Shown: positions 9,101-17,297 of the stretch, piece by piece
Numbering within the stretch: the first letter of the stretch is position 1
Layout: each line of letters opens with the position of its first letter
From: an uncultured Isosphaeraceae bacterium
GTDB lineage: Bacteria > Planctomycetota > Planctomycetia > Isosphaerales > Isosphaeraceae
Reading direction: 5' to 3'
Assembly: GCA_945957605.1 (NCBI GenBank)
Contig: CAMFLR010000001.1
Coordinates: 1,178,001 to 1,242,000 of the forward strand
Length of the DNA: 64,000 bases
Translations under genes and position numbers: made by a program
The notes under the pieces: generated by a model
Seen by the model: only the letters and a program-made list of their open reading frames with translations
What the model was told of the DNA's origin: nothing
Databases searched by the model: none

Positions 9101-10146
9101 AGGAACTCGACCGCGAAATGGCCCGCGCAACTGGCCGTCCACCGGGAACTTCGGGCCAAAACCAGAGGCCAGACAACCAGCTCGCGCAAAATACCAACCG
9201 GCAAAACCAAGCTGGCGGACAACAAGGCCGCGAAGACCAACAAGGCGAACAGCAGCCGGGTGAAGGTCAGCAGAACGACCAGCGAAACCAGCAAGGCCAG
9301 GGCGAGCAGACCAAACAGCAAGCACAAAGCAAGCAGCAGGGCCGCAGTCAACAAGGCCAGCAGAAAGGACAAGGACAACAGCAGGGCCGGCAGGAACAAG
9401 GCCAGCAACCGGGCCAGGGCGAACAGCAGGATCAGCAAGGTCAAGGCGAACAGCAACCCGGCCAACAACAAGGTCAGGGGCAGCAGGGTCAAAGCCAGCA
9501 GAAAAGCCAACAAGGGCGAGGACAACAGGGCCAGGGTCAACAGCAGGACCAGCAGGGCCGGGCCGAGCAACAGGGTCAACAGCAGCCCGGCCAGGGCGAG
9601 CAAGGCCAGCAACCAGGACAGGGTCAACAGGGCCAGCAACAAGGACGAGATCAAGGCGGGCAACAACAAGGTCAACGAGGCGCTCAGCAAGGGGGCATGC
9701 GTCAAGGGTTGCGAGGCAACCCCAACGCGGGTGGCTCGCCAGTCGCCGCTGAGGGAGGCGCCGAAGGCCTTGATCGCGTGGCCGATGCACTAGCAGGCGC
9801 GGCAAATGGACCAATCACCGGCGATGGCTTCCGTCGCTGGTCGGATCGTCTGCGTGACGTCGAAGAACTCCTCACCGACCCCGCGCTTCGTGCCGAGGCC
9901 GCCCGCATTCGCGACCGTGCCCGCGGCGAACGCGAAGAATACAAGCGTCACTCAAAGATGCCCGACTGGACTCGCCTGAAAGACATGGTTGCCGACCCGA
10001 TCAACGAACTTCGGCAACGCGTCGCTGAGGAAGTGCATCGTCGCGAATCGCCCGACTCCCTGGTGCCGATCGACCGCGATCTCGTCCCGCCGCAATATGC
10101 CGAAGGCGTCAGACGATACTACGAGCGGCTCGGGAGCGGCCGATGA
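6151..10146 (+). CDS. DUF4175-like large membrane coiled-coil protein with Gln/Gly-rich tail (operon 1)
   Basis: 1331 residues from ATG 6151, which overlaps the previous stop (ATGA) and has GGGGAGG at 6135-6141. An in-frame extension back to 6049 lies inside the preceding gene and is rejected. Three membrane helices occupy about residues 20-43, 49-70 and 145-167. They are followed by a beta-rich periplasmic-type region, then long charged helices predicted as coiled coil (about 690-900). Residues roughly 995-1185 are almost only Gln, Gly, Asn and a few charged residues in irregular QQGQGQ units. A folded C-terminal segment with many Arg/Glu closes the protein. The architecture fits DUF4175-type proteins encoded beside MoxR/Bat genes. 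The Q/G tract is unusual and its role is unknown. Confidence 0.85.
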   Translation: MSNELRHALEQVGRRFRRVNLGFGLAACWAIWAIVVACCAIATRGSVPSFGLLTTLSILAGVSALTCLFLGLRSARDTTWIARQIEAAHPSLNAGLLAALEEVTKSGGRLGFLQSTVVRNALDHRRTHGWTDTVPTRRILSADALHLVSFVALVAASFWLVRPSFVQGANGESGVEVAKGELPSITVDPGDTEVERGAPLLVVARFDKAVPAESSLVLEDGKTPAPRPMTRSLEDPAFGARVESVEADMNYRVTFDGGSSPTYKVKVFEYPELRRADARLVFPQYTSLDTKSVEDVRHVNAVEGTELTLIGRLNKEVAIAQLVDEKAEKIIPLTPDTTSPNEPIYKATWTLAESGRYKVRLVDKQGRPNKLNTEIVVNVSKNKPAAVAVTVPSHDVRVSPVEELTLKANAEDDFGVIRRGLTYSVTGGEPNELELGKVDSKTQAPKKVQDEYILAFESLKAAPDQLVTYFFWAEDLGPDGKPRRTSGDMFFAEVRHFEEIFRQGEAPPGGSESEQQEGQQGNAREAGELSDLQKEVINATWKLIRRETSAKPTDTFAADAEAIRQGQASAIEKAEALGEKLTDEVSKANLKTALTFMKDAEAKLAAVAKNASVPGLNPALSAEQAASQALLKLRAREFDVVKRNQRQQQSSRSSSSGSPSQRQLNQLELSNDENRYEQQKSAKAQEPTTKREQEQAETRQVLNRLKELAQRQADLNARLKEMQSALDAAKTPEAREELQRQLKRLREQEQQILRDTDELQERMEREENRDRMAEAREQVEQSRENIQKAGEAIEQNKLSQAVTAGTRAGRQLDQTRDDLRKQASNKFSEEMTDLRDEARKLDTKQEELTKKLEEQTKERPNKLRDDGDREQTKRDLQQQQTGLDKLLDRMRSTVTSAEDSEPLLAKNLFDAVNKTNEQKVPEALKAAEQLAEVGIAPEAAAASRHASKGLDDLRQGVEKAAQSVLGDETAALKRAQAELENLAQELDREMARATGRPPGTSGQNQRPDNQLAQNTNRQNQAGGQQGREDQQGEQQPGEGQQNDQRNQQGQGEQTKQQAQSKQQGRSQQGQQKGQGQQQGRQEQGQQPGQGEQQDQQGQGEQQPGQQQGQGQQGQSQQKSQQGRGQQGQGQQQDQQGRAEQQGQQQPGQGEQGQQPGQGQQGQQQGRDQGGQQQGQRGAQQGGMRQGLRGNPNAGGSPVAAEGGAEGLDRVADALAGAANGPITGDGFRRWSDRLRDVEELLTDPALRAEAARIRDRARGEREEYKRHSKMPDWTRLKDMVADPINELRQRVAEEVHRRESPDSLVPIDRDLVPPQYAEGVRRYYERLGSGR

Positions 10147-12494
10147 CCCCGCTTTTTTCGGCCCTCATCTGGGGGGCTCCTCAGTGGTGGGCCGTCGTCT
10201 TCGGAGTCCTCGGCGTCACTTTCGTCGTCACGGCGTGGGGCTACGCACGCGCCGGCGCGAACGGTCGAGTCCGCTTTCTGTGTGCGACTCTCAAAACGCT
10301 TGGCTTCGCAGCGCTGGCACTCAGTTTGGTCGAACCGATGCTCACGGGCTCGCGTCCCAAGAGCGGGGCGAACGCCTTTGCCGTCGTCGTCGACGATAGC
10401 CAGAGCCTTCAAGTTCATGACGCCGGCTCAAGCGAAACACGCGGCGACTGGGTCAAGAATCAACTCGCGAAGGATGAGCCCTGGTCGACGCGCCTCGCCC
10501 AGGATTTCGACGTCCGGCGCTACGCTTTCGATTCGAGTCTCCGCGCCGTCGACAATTTCAGCGGCCTCAAATTCGACGGCAATGGCACCGCGCTCAACTC
10601 TTCGTTGTCATCCTTGTCCGGCCGCTTTCGTGGTCTACCACTCGCCGGCGTCCTCCTGTTCACAGACGGCAATCGAACTGACGCTGGCGATGTCGATCGC
10701 AAGTTGCTTCCGCCAATCTACCCCGTCATTCCCCCGTCAAAACAGGCGGGCAAAGACGTGGCGGTCTCAAAGCTCTCGGTGACTCAAGCAAACTTCGAGG
10801 CAGCTCCCGTCGTCGTCCGTGCCGAGGTGAATGCCGATGGGTACGACGGCAAAACGATCTTCGCCGTCGTCACCGACGAGTCGGGTCGTGACCTCGAACG
10901 TCAGGAAGCCAAAGCGACCGGCGATCGCAAACCGCTCAACTTTCGATTCCAGTTCCGCCCTGAAAAAAAGGGCGTCAGCTTCTACCGCGTCCGAGCCTAT
11001 GCCGAGGGTGAAGAAGCCGACGCGTCGGCCGAGCAAACCGCGGCCAACAACTCACGGCTCGCCGTGGTTGATCAGGGAAGCGGCCCATACCGCGTTTTGT
11101 ACGTCGGCGGCCGGCCAGGCTGGGAGTTCAAGTTCCTAAAGCGTGCCCTCGCCGAAGACGATCAGGTGCGGCTTGTCGGCCTGATTCGAATCGCCAAACG
11201 CCAGCCCAAGTTCGACTTCCGCGACGCCCGCACGCGCGGCCAATCCGAGCTTTTCAAAGGCTTCGATAACGTCGATCCCGACACCGCCGAGCGAGCCGAT
11301 CAACCTGTCCTCATGCGCCTTGATACCGAAGACGAGGTCGAGCTGCGAGACGGCTTCCCAAAAACCGCCGAAGAGTTGTTCCGCTATCACGCCATCGTGA
11401 TCGACGACACGGAAGCAGCGTTTTTCACCGGCGATCAACTCGCGCTGCTGCGAAACTTTGTCTCCGTTCGAGGCGGTGGTCTCCTGATGCTCGGCGGTGC
11501 TGATTCGTTCGCCGATGGCAAGTACGATCGCACACCCGTCGGCGAACTGTTGCCCGTTTATCTCAACAAGACCGCGGCTCCAATTGATCCATCGTCTCCC
11601 GGCCAAAACTACCGCCTCGTACTCACGCGCGAAGGCTGGCTCCAGCCCTGGGTTCGGACTCGCAAAACGGAAGACGACGAGCGGCAACGGCTCGCGGGAA
11701 TGCCTGCGTTTCAGACGCTAAACGTCTCGGGCGAAATCAAGCCGGGCGCGGTCGTGCTCGCCGATGTAACCGACGCCTCCGGCGCAGCGGTGCCGGCGCT
11801 CGCGGTTCAAGCGTTTGGCAAAGGGCACGTCGCCGCGCTTCTGATCGGCGACCTCTGGCGCTGGGGCCTGCGCCGCGGCGATCCCGCCGAGGACGACCTC
11901 GACCGCTCCTGGCGGCAGACGGTTCGCTGGCTTGTCGGTGATGTCCCCGACCGCGTCGAAATCGGCGTGAAGGCCAAGGACGGGGCTCCAGCCACAGCCG
12001 TTGAACTCACGACTCGTGTTCGCGACAGCGAATACCGCCCTCTCGATAACGCCAAGGTCACCGTCAAGATCACGCAGCCCGACGGCCAGGTTTATTCGCT
12101 CGATGCCGAACCCGTCGGCCGCGAACCCGGCGCATACGCCGCCACCTACGTCCCTAAACAGCCCGGCGCCTTCCGCGCGGTTGCCACAGCCGTTGCTCCC
12201 GATGGTTCCGCACTCGGCGCTCGAGAAGCAGGATGGGCCTCGCAACCGGCCGCCGATGAGTTCGCTCGACTTGAACCCGATCGCGCCTATCTGGAAAAAC
12301 TCGCGAAAGACACGGGCGGCGAGGTGGTTGACGGCTCGCGGCTTGCTGCTTTCGCCAGCAGTCTTTCCGCCCGCTCCGCGCCGATCAGTGAGCCGTGGAC
12401 ATCTCCCCTCTGGCACACGCCCTGGTACTTCCTCGCCGCCGTCGTCTTCCTCTCCGCCGAGTGGGGCGTTCGACGCATCAACGGCCTCGCCTGA
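10143..12494 (+). CDS. VWA / glutamine-amidotransferase-like membrane protein (operon 1)
   Basis: 783 residues. Membrane helices at 14-34 and 45-65 are followed by a VWA-like domain with DDSQS (84-88) as its metal-site signature. Near residues 415-475 a class I glutamine-amidotransferase-like fold is suggested by HAIVIDDTEAAFF and RGGGLLMLGGADSF; no catalytic Cys-His pair is evident, so it is probably a non-enzymatic module. A last membrane helix (WYFLAAVVFLSAEWGV) ends the protein. This is the layout of the BatA/amidotransferase-like membrane proteins common in planctomycete MoxR operons. It overlaps the previous gene as ATGA. The operon 2 counterpart is 22769-24964. Confidence 0.88.
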   Translation: MTPLFSALIWGAPQWWAVVFGVLGVTFVVTAWGYARAGANGRVRFLCATLKTLGFAALALSLVEPMLTGSRPKSGANAFAVVVDDSQSLQVHDAGSSETRGDWVKNQLAKDEPWSTRLAQDFDVRRYAFDSSLRAVDNFSGLKFDGNGTALNSSLSSLSGRFRGLPLAGVLLFTDGNRTDAGDVDRKLLPPIYPVIPPSKQAGKDVAVSKLSVTQANFEAAPVVVRAEVNADGYDGKTIFAVVTDESGRDLERQEAKATGDRKPLNFRFQFRPEKKGVSFYRVRAYAEGEEADASAEQTAANNSRLAVVDQGSGPYRVLYVGGRPGWEFKFLKRALAEDDQVRLVGLIRIAKRQPKFDFRDARTRGQSELFKGFDNVDPDTAERADQPVLMRLDTEDEVELRDGFPKTAEELFRYHAIVIDDTEAAFFTGDQLALLRNFVSVRGGGLLMLGGADSFADGKYDRTPVGELLPVYLNKTAAPIDPSSPGQNYRLVLTREGWLQPWVRTRKTEDDERQRLAGMPAFQTLNVSGEIKPGAVVLADVTDASGAAVPALAVQAFGKGHVAALLIGDLWRWGLRRGDPAEDDLDRSWRQTVRWLVGDVPDRVEIGVKAKDGAPATAVELTTRVRDSEYRPLDNAKVTVKITQPDGQVYSLDAEPVGREPGAYAATYVPKQPGAFRAVATAVAPDGSALGAREAGWASQPAADEFARLEPDRAYLEKLAKDTGGEVVDGSRLAAFASSLSARSAPISEPWTSPLWHTPWYFLAAVVFLSAEWGVRRINGLA

Positions 12495-12511
12495 ACGGAG
12501 CGAATCGACAC

Positions 12512-13474
12512 GTGACGATCACCTCACTAGTCGTCTGTCTCTGCCTCACCGCAGCTCCGCCGGCTGACGACCGTCCGTGCGTCATCACTGTCGTCGGTGC
12601 GCCAGGAACGCCCGAGTACGCGGGCCGGTTCAAGGAATGGGCGCATCTCTGGCAGGCCGCTGCAACAAAAGGTAACGCCGAGTCGATCCGAATCGGCGAA
12701 GATGAAGACTCGAGCGGCACGCCCGCAAACGATCGCGAACGCCTTCGCACCGCACTCGCCGAACATTCGCAACCGTCCGGCGGCCCAATCTGGCTCGTGC
12801 TGATCGGCCACGGCACGTTCGACGGCAAGAAAGCCAAATTCAACCTTCGCGGCCCTGACGTCGATTCGTCGGAACTCGCCAACTGGCTCGCGACAGTCAA
12901 GCGTACCGTGGCCGTGATCGATTGCTCGTCGGCGAGCGGGCCGTTCGTCAACGGACTCTCAGGCTCGAACCGCGTCATCGTCACGGCCACTCGAAGCGGC
13001 GACGAGCAAAACTACGCTCGCTTCGGCGGCCACATCGCCGCGGCAATTGGCGACACTCGCGCCGACCTCGACAAGGACGGCCAGGTCTCGCTGCTTGAGG
13101 CATTTCTCACCGCAGCGAACCGCGTCGCCGAGTCGTACAAGACCGACGCCCGACTCGCCACCGAGCACCCTCTCATCGACGACAATGGCGACAAACTCGG
13201 CACTCCCGCCGAGTGGTTCCAGGGCGTTCGTGCCACAAAGAAAGCCCGCGACGGCACCACCGCCGATGGCTTTCGCGCCCATCAGCTTCACCTCATCACC
13301 GGCGCAACCGATCAAGCTCTCTCCGCCGAAGCACGCAGCGAGCGCGATCGCCTTGAACTCGAAGTCTTTGCTCTCCGCGAACAAAAATCGAAACTGCCCC
13401 CGGACGAATACTATGCGAAGCTCGAAGCGTTGATGCTCAAGCTCGCCCAGCTCTACCAGGCCAAGGGCAAATAG
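12512..13474 (+). CDS. Caspase/legumain-like (C13-type fold) protein with EF-hand loop
   Basis: 320 residues from GTG 12512, chosen because ACGGAG precedes it at 12495-12500 and a short hydrophobic leader follows. A longer reading back to 12395 lies in the previous gene. The core shows a His-Gly and a Cys in the positions of the clan CD catalytic dyad: LIGHGTFDG with H100 and VIDCSSASG with C138, each after a hydrophobic strand. A perfect 12-residue EF-hand loop, DLDKDGQVSLLE, is at 185-196. A helical C-terminus follows. It is the last gene of operon 1, 17 bp after the VWA gene, and has no copy in operon 2. Protease activity is inferred from the dyad and not established; substrates are unknown. 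Confidence 0.75.
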   Translation: MTITSLVVCLCLTAAPPADDRPCVITVVGAPGTPEYAGRFKEWAHLWQAAATKGNAESIRIGEDEDSSGTPANDRERLRTALAEHSQPSGGPIWLVLIGHGTFDGKKAKFNLRGPDVDSSELANWLATVKRTVAVIDCSSASGPFVNGLSGSNRVIVTATRSGDEQNYARFGGHIAAAIGDTRADLDKDGQVSLLEAFLTAANRVAESYKTDARLATEHPLIDDNGDKLGTPAEWFQGVRATKKARDGTTADGFRAHQLHLITGATDQALSAEARSERDRLELEVFALREQKSKLPPDEYYAKLEALMLKLAQLYQAKGK

Positions 13475-13509
13475 CGAAGTCTCAGGCGGCTTGAGCGACT
13501 GAACCCGAG

Positions 13510-16257
13510 TTATTTCGCCTTGAGCAAAGAATCCACCGCCTCGTGCAAGCGTTCCTTCAGGTCGGGACTGCTACCGACGAACACGCGTGCCACCTTGCCC
13601 TCGCGATCGATGACCACGGTCTGAGGGATTGCCACAGCCTTGTATTTTCCCGCCACCGCGCCGTCGCGATCGAGCGCAACCGTCGGATGCAGATTGATTC
13701 GTTTGAGTAGCGCGTTGATCTTATCGGGCCCTTCTTGCAGATTCACCGCGAACAGTATTACGCCCCGATCCTTGAATTCTTCAGCCACGCCATCCACCTG
13801 CGGCATCGCCTGCAGGCAAGGCCCGCACCAGGTCGCCCAAAAATCGAGAATGACGACCGAGCCCTTGGTATCAGCCAGATGGATTCGCTTGTCCCCATCA
13901 CCAAGCAGGTTCAACGTGAAGTCAGGCGCAGGCTTGCCCACAAGGTCAGACTCTGTGCCGGCGTCTGATTCCCCTCCCTGAACATATTTGGGCTCGGGGG
14001 CGTTGTGGAGTTTCCACTGTTGCGTGGCGAGCTTGGCTGCTTCCTGCTCGATGCGACTACCGATCAGCAATTGATCAATTTCATTGTTCTGGACGTTGCA
14101 CTCGCCAAACACTTCGCTCTTGCCGCTCAGCTTTCGATCGGCGAACTTTTCTGCAAAAAAGGTGAGCCTCATGTTCTCCTTGCCAATCGCCTGCACGCGG
14201 ATCTGGCCCGATGGTGCGGCCGGAGCGGGGGGCAGCTTGGTGGGATCGAGCTCGTCGCCGTGCAACCAGGTGATTCGCGCCACGCGCTCCCGCGGGATTT
14301 CACGCGTTTCCAGTCGCACCTCAAAACTCAGAGTCTTGTCGTTCATCGCCACCACTCGGCCGCGAAGATAGTCGCCATTGGTGGAGCGGAGCAACTGAGT
14401 CGGCGGGCTGTCTTTTTGCATTCGAGGCAGCGTGAGCAGCCGGTCGTATTTCGATCGGTTGAGAGTAATCGTCCTGGTCACGTCAGGGCCAAGCTCAACC
14501 GCCTTCACCTTGTCGTGAGACACAAACGACTTCTCAGATGACGAACTCTTGAACCAAACGCCTTCCTCGTCAATCTTGAGAATATCAGCGACGATCATGT
14601 CGCCGGTTCGCAGATGAAGTTGCTTCTTTCCGCGATCGATAATCGGCGGCGTCGTATATTGCGCCGGTTGCCCCGCGCGGACGACGCCCTGAACCACGAC
14701 ACGTCGCACGGCGCCGGGTTGTTGAATCGCTTCGGTCGCGGTCGGGTTTTTTACTTCGCGGTAAACAATGCGTCCCGAAACACCCGGTTGAAGTGGCGAC
14801 GATGAACTGCTACCAAGCGGACGCCAGACCAGGCATGCTTCCTTCGCGCTGCCGGTGCCCGGCAAGAGAGTCCCCTTAATCTGAACACCATCCGCCTCGA
14901 GGGTTCCCACCGTCTGTTCAACCTTCACATCGGGCCATTCATAATTGATCGGATTGAGATTCCGAAGCGCGGCAATTGGGAGAACGATCGTTTCTTTGAT
15001 CCCAGCAACCGCAATGCTGACCTTTGCATCGGCGACCTTTTGCAACGTGCCTGAAACACGCGTGCCATCGGCTGCAGTAAAGCGAATCGCCGGCGACTTG
15101 CTCTCAACAGTTGGCACGGCAAACTGCGCCGACTTCACCTGATCGAGCTTGATTCGTGTATCCGTTTTACCCGAGGTTACTACTAGCTCTTTGGTCGCAG
15201 CGTCGAAAGTAACCTTCTCGCCAGCAACGACCGAATCATCCCGGCGTATGATTTTTGTCGTGCCGTCTCCCAGCTCGGTCGGCAGAATGCCGTTCCAGGT
15301 GCTGATTCGAAGCCGCTCGATGCGAACATCGCCCAGAGCGTTTCCAAGCCAGACGCCACCGGGAGGCTTTGCCGTCCTTGCGCTTACTTGCAGGCTGGCC
15401 AGCTTTCGTCCTTCGGGCGTGAGCACGAAATAACGCCCGTTCGTCGAGTCAAGAAAGAGCAACAGATGCGCGCGGCCCGGCTTGTTGTCGACCGTCTGAA
15501 ACCCAGCGAGATCCGCATCGGAGTTGGTCTCGATCACGGCGGTCAGCTTGCCGTCAACCACTTCGAGCCGGAACGACTCGCGAGTACTTTCGCGTTCCTG
15601 GCCCGTCCCAAACGCGAGCACAAAACTCGGCTTCATCGACCACGACACTTCGAGTTCGATCGCCGCGACCGCGGGTACGCCAAGGTCTGCGAAAATAGAT
15701 GAGCCGCCGACAATCGATACGAGATCGCCCCCCTCCTCTTTCCAGCCATTCGCCGACGGTGCTTTCCACTCCGAAAGGCCGTTCGGCCCGACATACAGGA
15801 GTTCTCCACCAGGCTGAAGCAAAGAAAAACGCTTCAGTTTCGATCGATCAAGATGGATCGCGCCGACCGGCGAGACGTCCAGTTCAACGTCCTTGTCCGT
15901 CATTCGAACGAGCGAGCCAAACAGAAGATCACCACCCGCCGTCTCAAACGCAAATTCCCCCTTCGGCTTCACGAGCGCTTTGGGACTCGGCCAGCGCACC
16001 GCGGAGATGTTCCATGGCGCAAACGACAATTGCGCCGCAAATGCGTCGCCTTTCCAGAGCAACTCGTTCGGCTTCGGCGAGTCGCACAGCGAACCAGCGA
16101 TATAGCCACCATCGAGCAAGTAAATTGTCGGCTTCGCCGCTTGCGGCTCGGCTGGCGCTGCTGTCTGTCCGCGTGCAATTGAAAATGTGGAAACACCTAA
16201 CGCAGCCAAAGCGATGATCGGTATGCGACGGCTCATCCGAAGTAGCTCACGGCTCAT
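13510..16257 (-). CDS. Long secreted protein with C-terminal TlpA-type thioredoxin domain
   Basis: 915 residues from ATG 16257; GAGG lies 7 nt upstream (16265-16268). A GTG at 16263 would add two residues. A signal peptide ends near the ARGQT stretch. The long middle (about 40-750) is beta-rich and appears to repeat a motif of the type L.DG....G.L (for example FTAADGTRVSGTLQKV, RLASL and MIVADILKIDEEGVWFKS). The C-terminal 150 residues are a TlpA/redoxin domain with FWATWCGPC (active-site CGPC near residue 810) and a cis-Pro loop (VAIPQTVVID). Such a domain usually reduces or isomerises extracytoplasmic disulfides. It is the last gene of operon 2 and converges on operon 1. The size is far above the 150-200 residues of plain TlpA proteins. 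Confidence 0.85.
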   Translation of the reverse strand: MSRELLRMSRRIPIIALAALGVSTFSIARGQTAAPAEPQAAKPTIYLLDGGYIAGSLCDSPKPNELLWKGDAFAAQLSFAPWNISAVRWPSPKALVKPKGEFAFETAGGDLLFGSLVRMTDKDVELDVSPVGAIHLDRSKLKRFSLLQPGGELLYVGPNGLSEWKAPSANGWKEEGGDLVSIVGGSSIFADLGVPAVAAIELEVSWSMKPSFVLAFGTGQERESTRESFRLEVVDGKLTAVIETNSDADLAGFQTVDNKPGRAHLLLFLDSTNGRYFVLTPEGRKLASLQVSARTAKPPGGVWLGNALGDVRIERLRISTWNGILPTELGDGTTKIIRRDDSVVAGEKVTFDAATKELVVTSGKTDTRIKLDQVKSAQFAVPTVESKSPAIRFTAADGTRVSGTLQKVADAKVSIAVAGIKETIVLPIAALRNLNPINYEWPDVKVEQTVGTLEADGVQIKGTLLPGTGSAKEACLVWRPLGSSSSSPLQPGVSGRIVYREVKNPTATEAIQQPGAVRRVVVQGVVRAGQPAQYTTPPIIDRGKKQLHLRTGDMIVADILKIDEEGVWFKSSSSEKSFVSHDKVKAVELGPDVTRTITLNRSKYDRLLTLPRMQKDSPPTQLLRSTNGDYLRGRVVAMNDKTLSFEVRLETREIPRERVARITWLHGDELDPTKLPPAPAAPSGQIRVQAIGKENMRLTFFAEKFADRKLSGKSEVFGECNVQNNEIDQLLIGSRIEQEAAKLATQQWKLHNAPEPKYVQGGESDAGTESDLVGKPAPDFTLNLLGDGDKRIHLADTKGSVVILDFWATWCGPCLQAMPQVDGVAEEFKDRGVILFAVNLQEGPDKINALLKRINLHPTVALDRDGAVAGKYKAVAIPQTVVIDREGKVARVFVGSSPDLKERLHEAVDSLLKAK

Positions 16258-16266
16258 CGCCACACC

Positions 16267-17295
16267 TCATCGCTCATAGATTGGGAGAAACTTATAGTTT
16301 AGTGCGAGCGCGAGCAACGACATCGACGTGCAAAACGTAGGACCGTACGATCCCTTGAAACTGCCATCCGCATTTTGCGACGGCTTGAGCTGCCTGATGA
16401 TGAGCTTGTTCCACTTCTCCCAGGCCGGCACATCGCCCTGGAACAGCGCCTGTGCCTGGTAGTAGCGAGCATACTCAGGATAAGAGCCGGAGTTCTGCTC
16501 GAGATTCCCGGTGAGATATCCCAATGTCGCCTTGAATTGCGGCAAATCCTTCCGACGCGCAAGCGAGTACACGAGCGCCGCAATCGATGTACGAGCAACC
16601 GAATCACCGAAGGCCCCAATACCCGAATAGGCGACATCGCCACTTGCCGAAGTCATTTTCATATAATAGGCCACTGCTTTTTCGATGACTTCGTCGGGCA
16701 CTTCGATTCCCGCGTTGCGCGCGGCGAGCAACCCCACAGTCACGGCGCCGGAGACCGACGTATCGGCATCCTGGCCCGACGGTGAATATCTCCAGGCGCC
16801 ATTAGGATTTCGTTTTTGCGACGTGATCGCCGCGCGAACAGCAAGCTCGAGCGCCTGGCCAATCGAGCGCGGCGTTTTGCCGTCGGGCCAGAGCGTACGT
16901 TCATCGACGGCACCATAGGCTTCTGCGAGCGCGAGCATCGCGAAACCATGGTGGTACATACTTTGCCCCATGATCCCGGTTCCAGGATCCTGAGCATTGA
17001 TAATACTTCGGAGCGCCCGCCTGACATTGTTGCTATAGATGCCGAAGTTCGGGTCTTCGCCCGATGCGAGGAACGCCATCAGGGCGATTCCCGTACCGCC
17101 AGGCCCGTGCTCCATCCCGCCGGTCCAGTCGCCATTCTCCGACTGGCTCGACGCCAGGTACTGCAAACCGCGGTCGTACATCTCGCGCACATCGCGCGGG
17201 ACAACATCACCGTGCTGTATGGCCATCGGCTGCGCATGCGCCAATCCGCCACAGGCCGTCACGAGCAACAAGGCGAGCATACTTCGTGCGGTCAT
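16267..17295 (-). CDS. Squalene-cyclase/prenyltransferase-repeat (alpha-toroid) secreted protein
   Basis: 342 residues, with a signal peptide (MTARSMLALLLVTACGG, ending near AHA). The mature part consists of alpha/alpha-barrel repeats of the prenyltransferase/squalene-oxidase type. Visible units include YLASSQSENGDW, GTGIALMAFLASG, HGFAMLALAEAYG and TSISALVYSLARR-like segments. The catalytic DxDD acid motif of true squalene-hopene cyclases is not seen, so a structural or binding role is more likely than triterpene cyclisation. An AAGG Shine-Dalgarno lies 8 nt before the ATG. It ends 3 bp before the TlpA-fusion gene's GTG and starts 2 bp after the preceding gene, so it is part of operon 2. Confidence 0.82.
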   Translation of the reverse strand: MTARSMLALLLVTACGGLAHAQPMAIQHGDVVPRDVREMYDRGLQYLASSQSENGDWTGGMEHGPGGTGIALMAFLASGEDPNFGIYSNNVRRALRSIINAQDPGTGIMGQSMYHHGFAMLALAEAYGAVDERTLWPDGKTPRSIGQALELAVRAAITSQKRNPNGAWRYSPSGQDADTSVSGAVTVGLLAARNAGIEVPDEVIEKAVAYYMKMTSASGDVAYSGIGAFGDSVARTSIAALVYSLARRKDLPQFKATLGYLTGNLEQNSGSYPEYARYYQAQALFQGDVPAWEKWNKLIIRQLKPSQNADGSFKGSYGPTFCTSMSLLALALNYKFLPIYER

Positions 17296-17297
17296 GA

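Noticed and set aside
9200-9700. Repetitive DNA that could suggest a CRISPR array or satellite
   Set aside because: Units are irregular, in frame and encode Q/G residues; there are no constant repeats with unique spacers.
8920-9814. Leu-rich minus-strand frames opposite the Gln/Gly tract
   Set aside because: The poly-Leu/Ala translation simply mirrors the repeated CAG/GGC codons of the real gene.
12395-12511. N-terminal extension of the caspase-like protein
   Set aside because: Overlaps the preceding gene; GTG 12512 has a ribosome site and starts a leader sequence.
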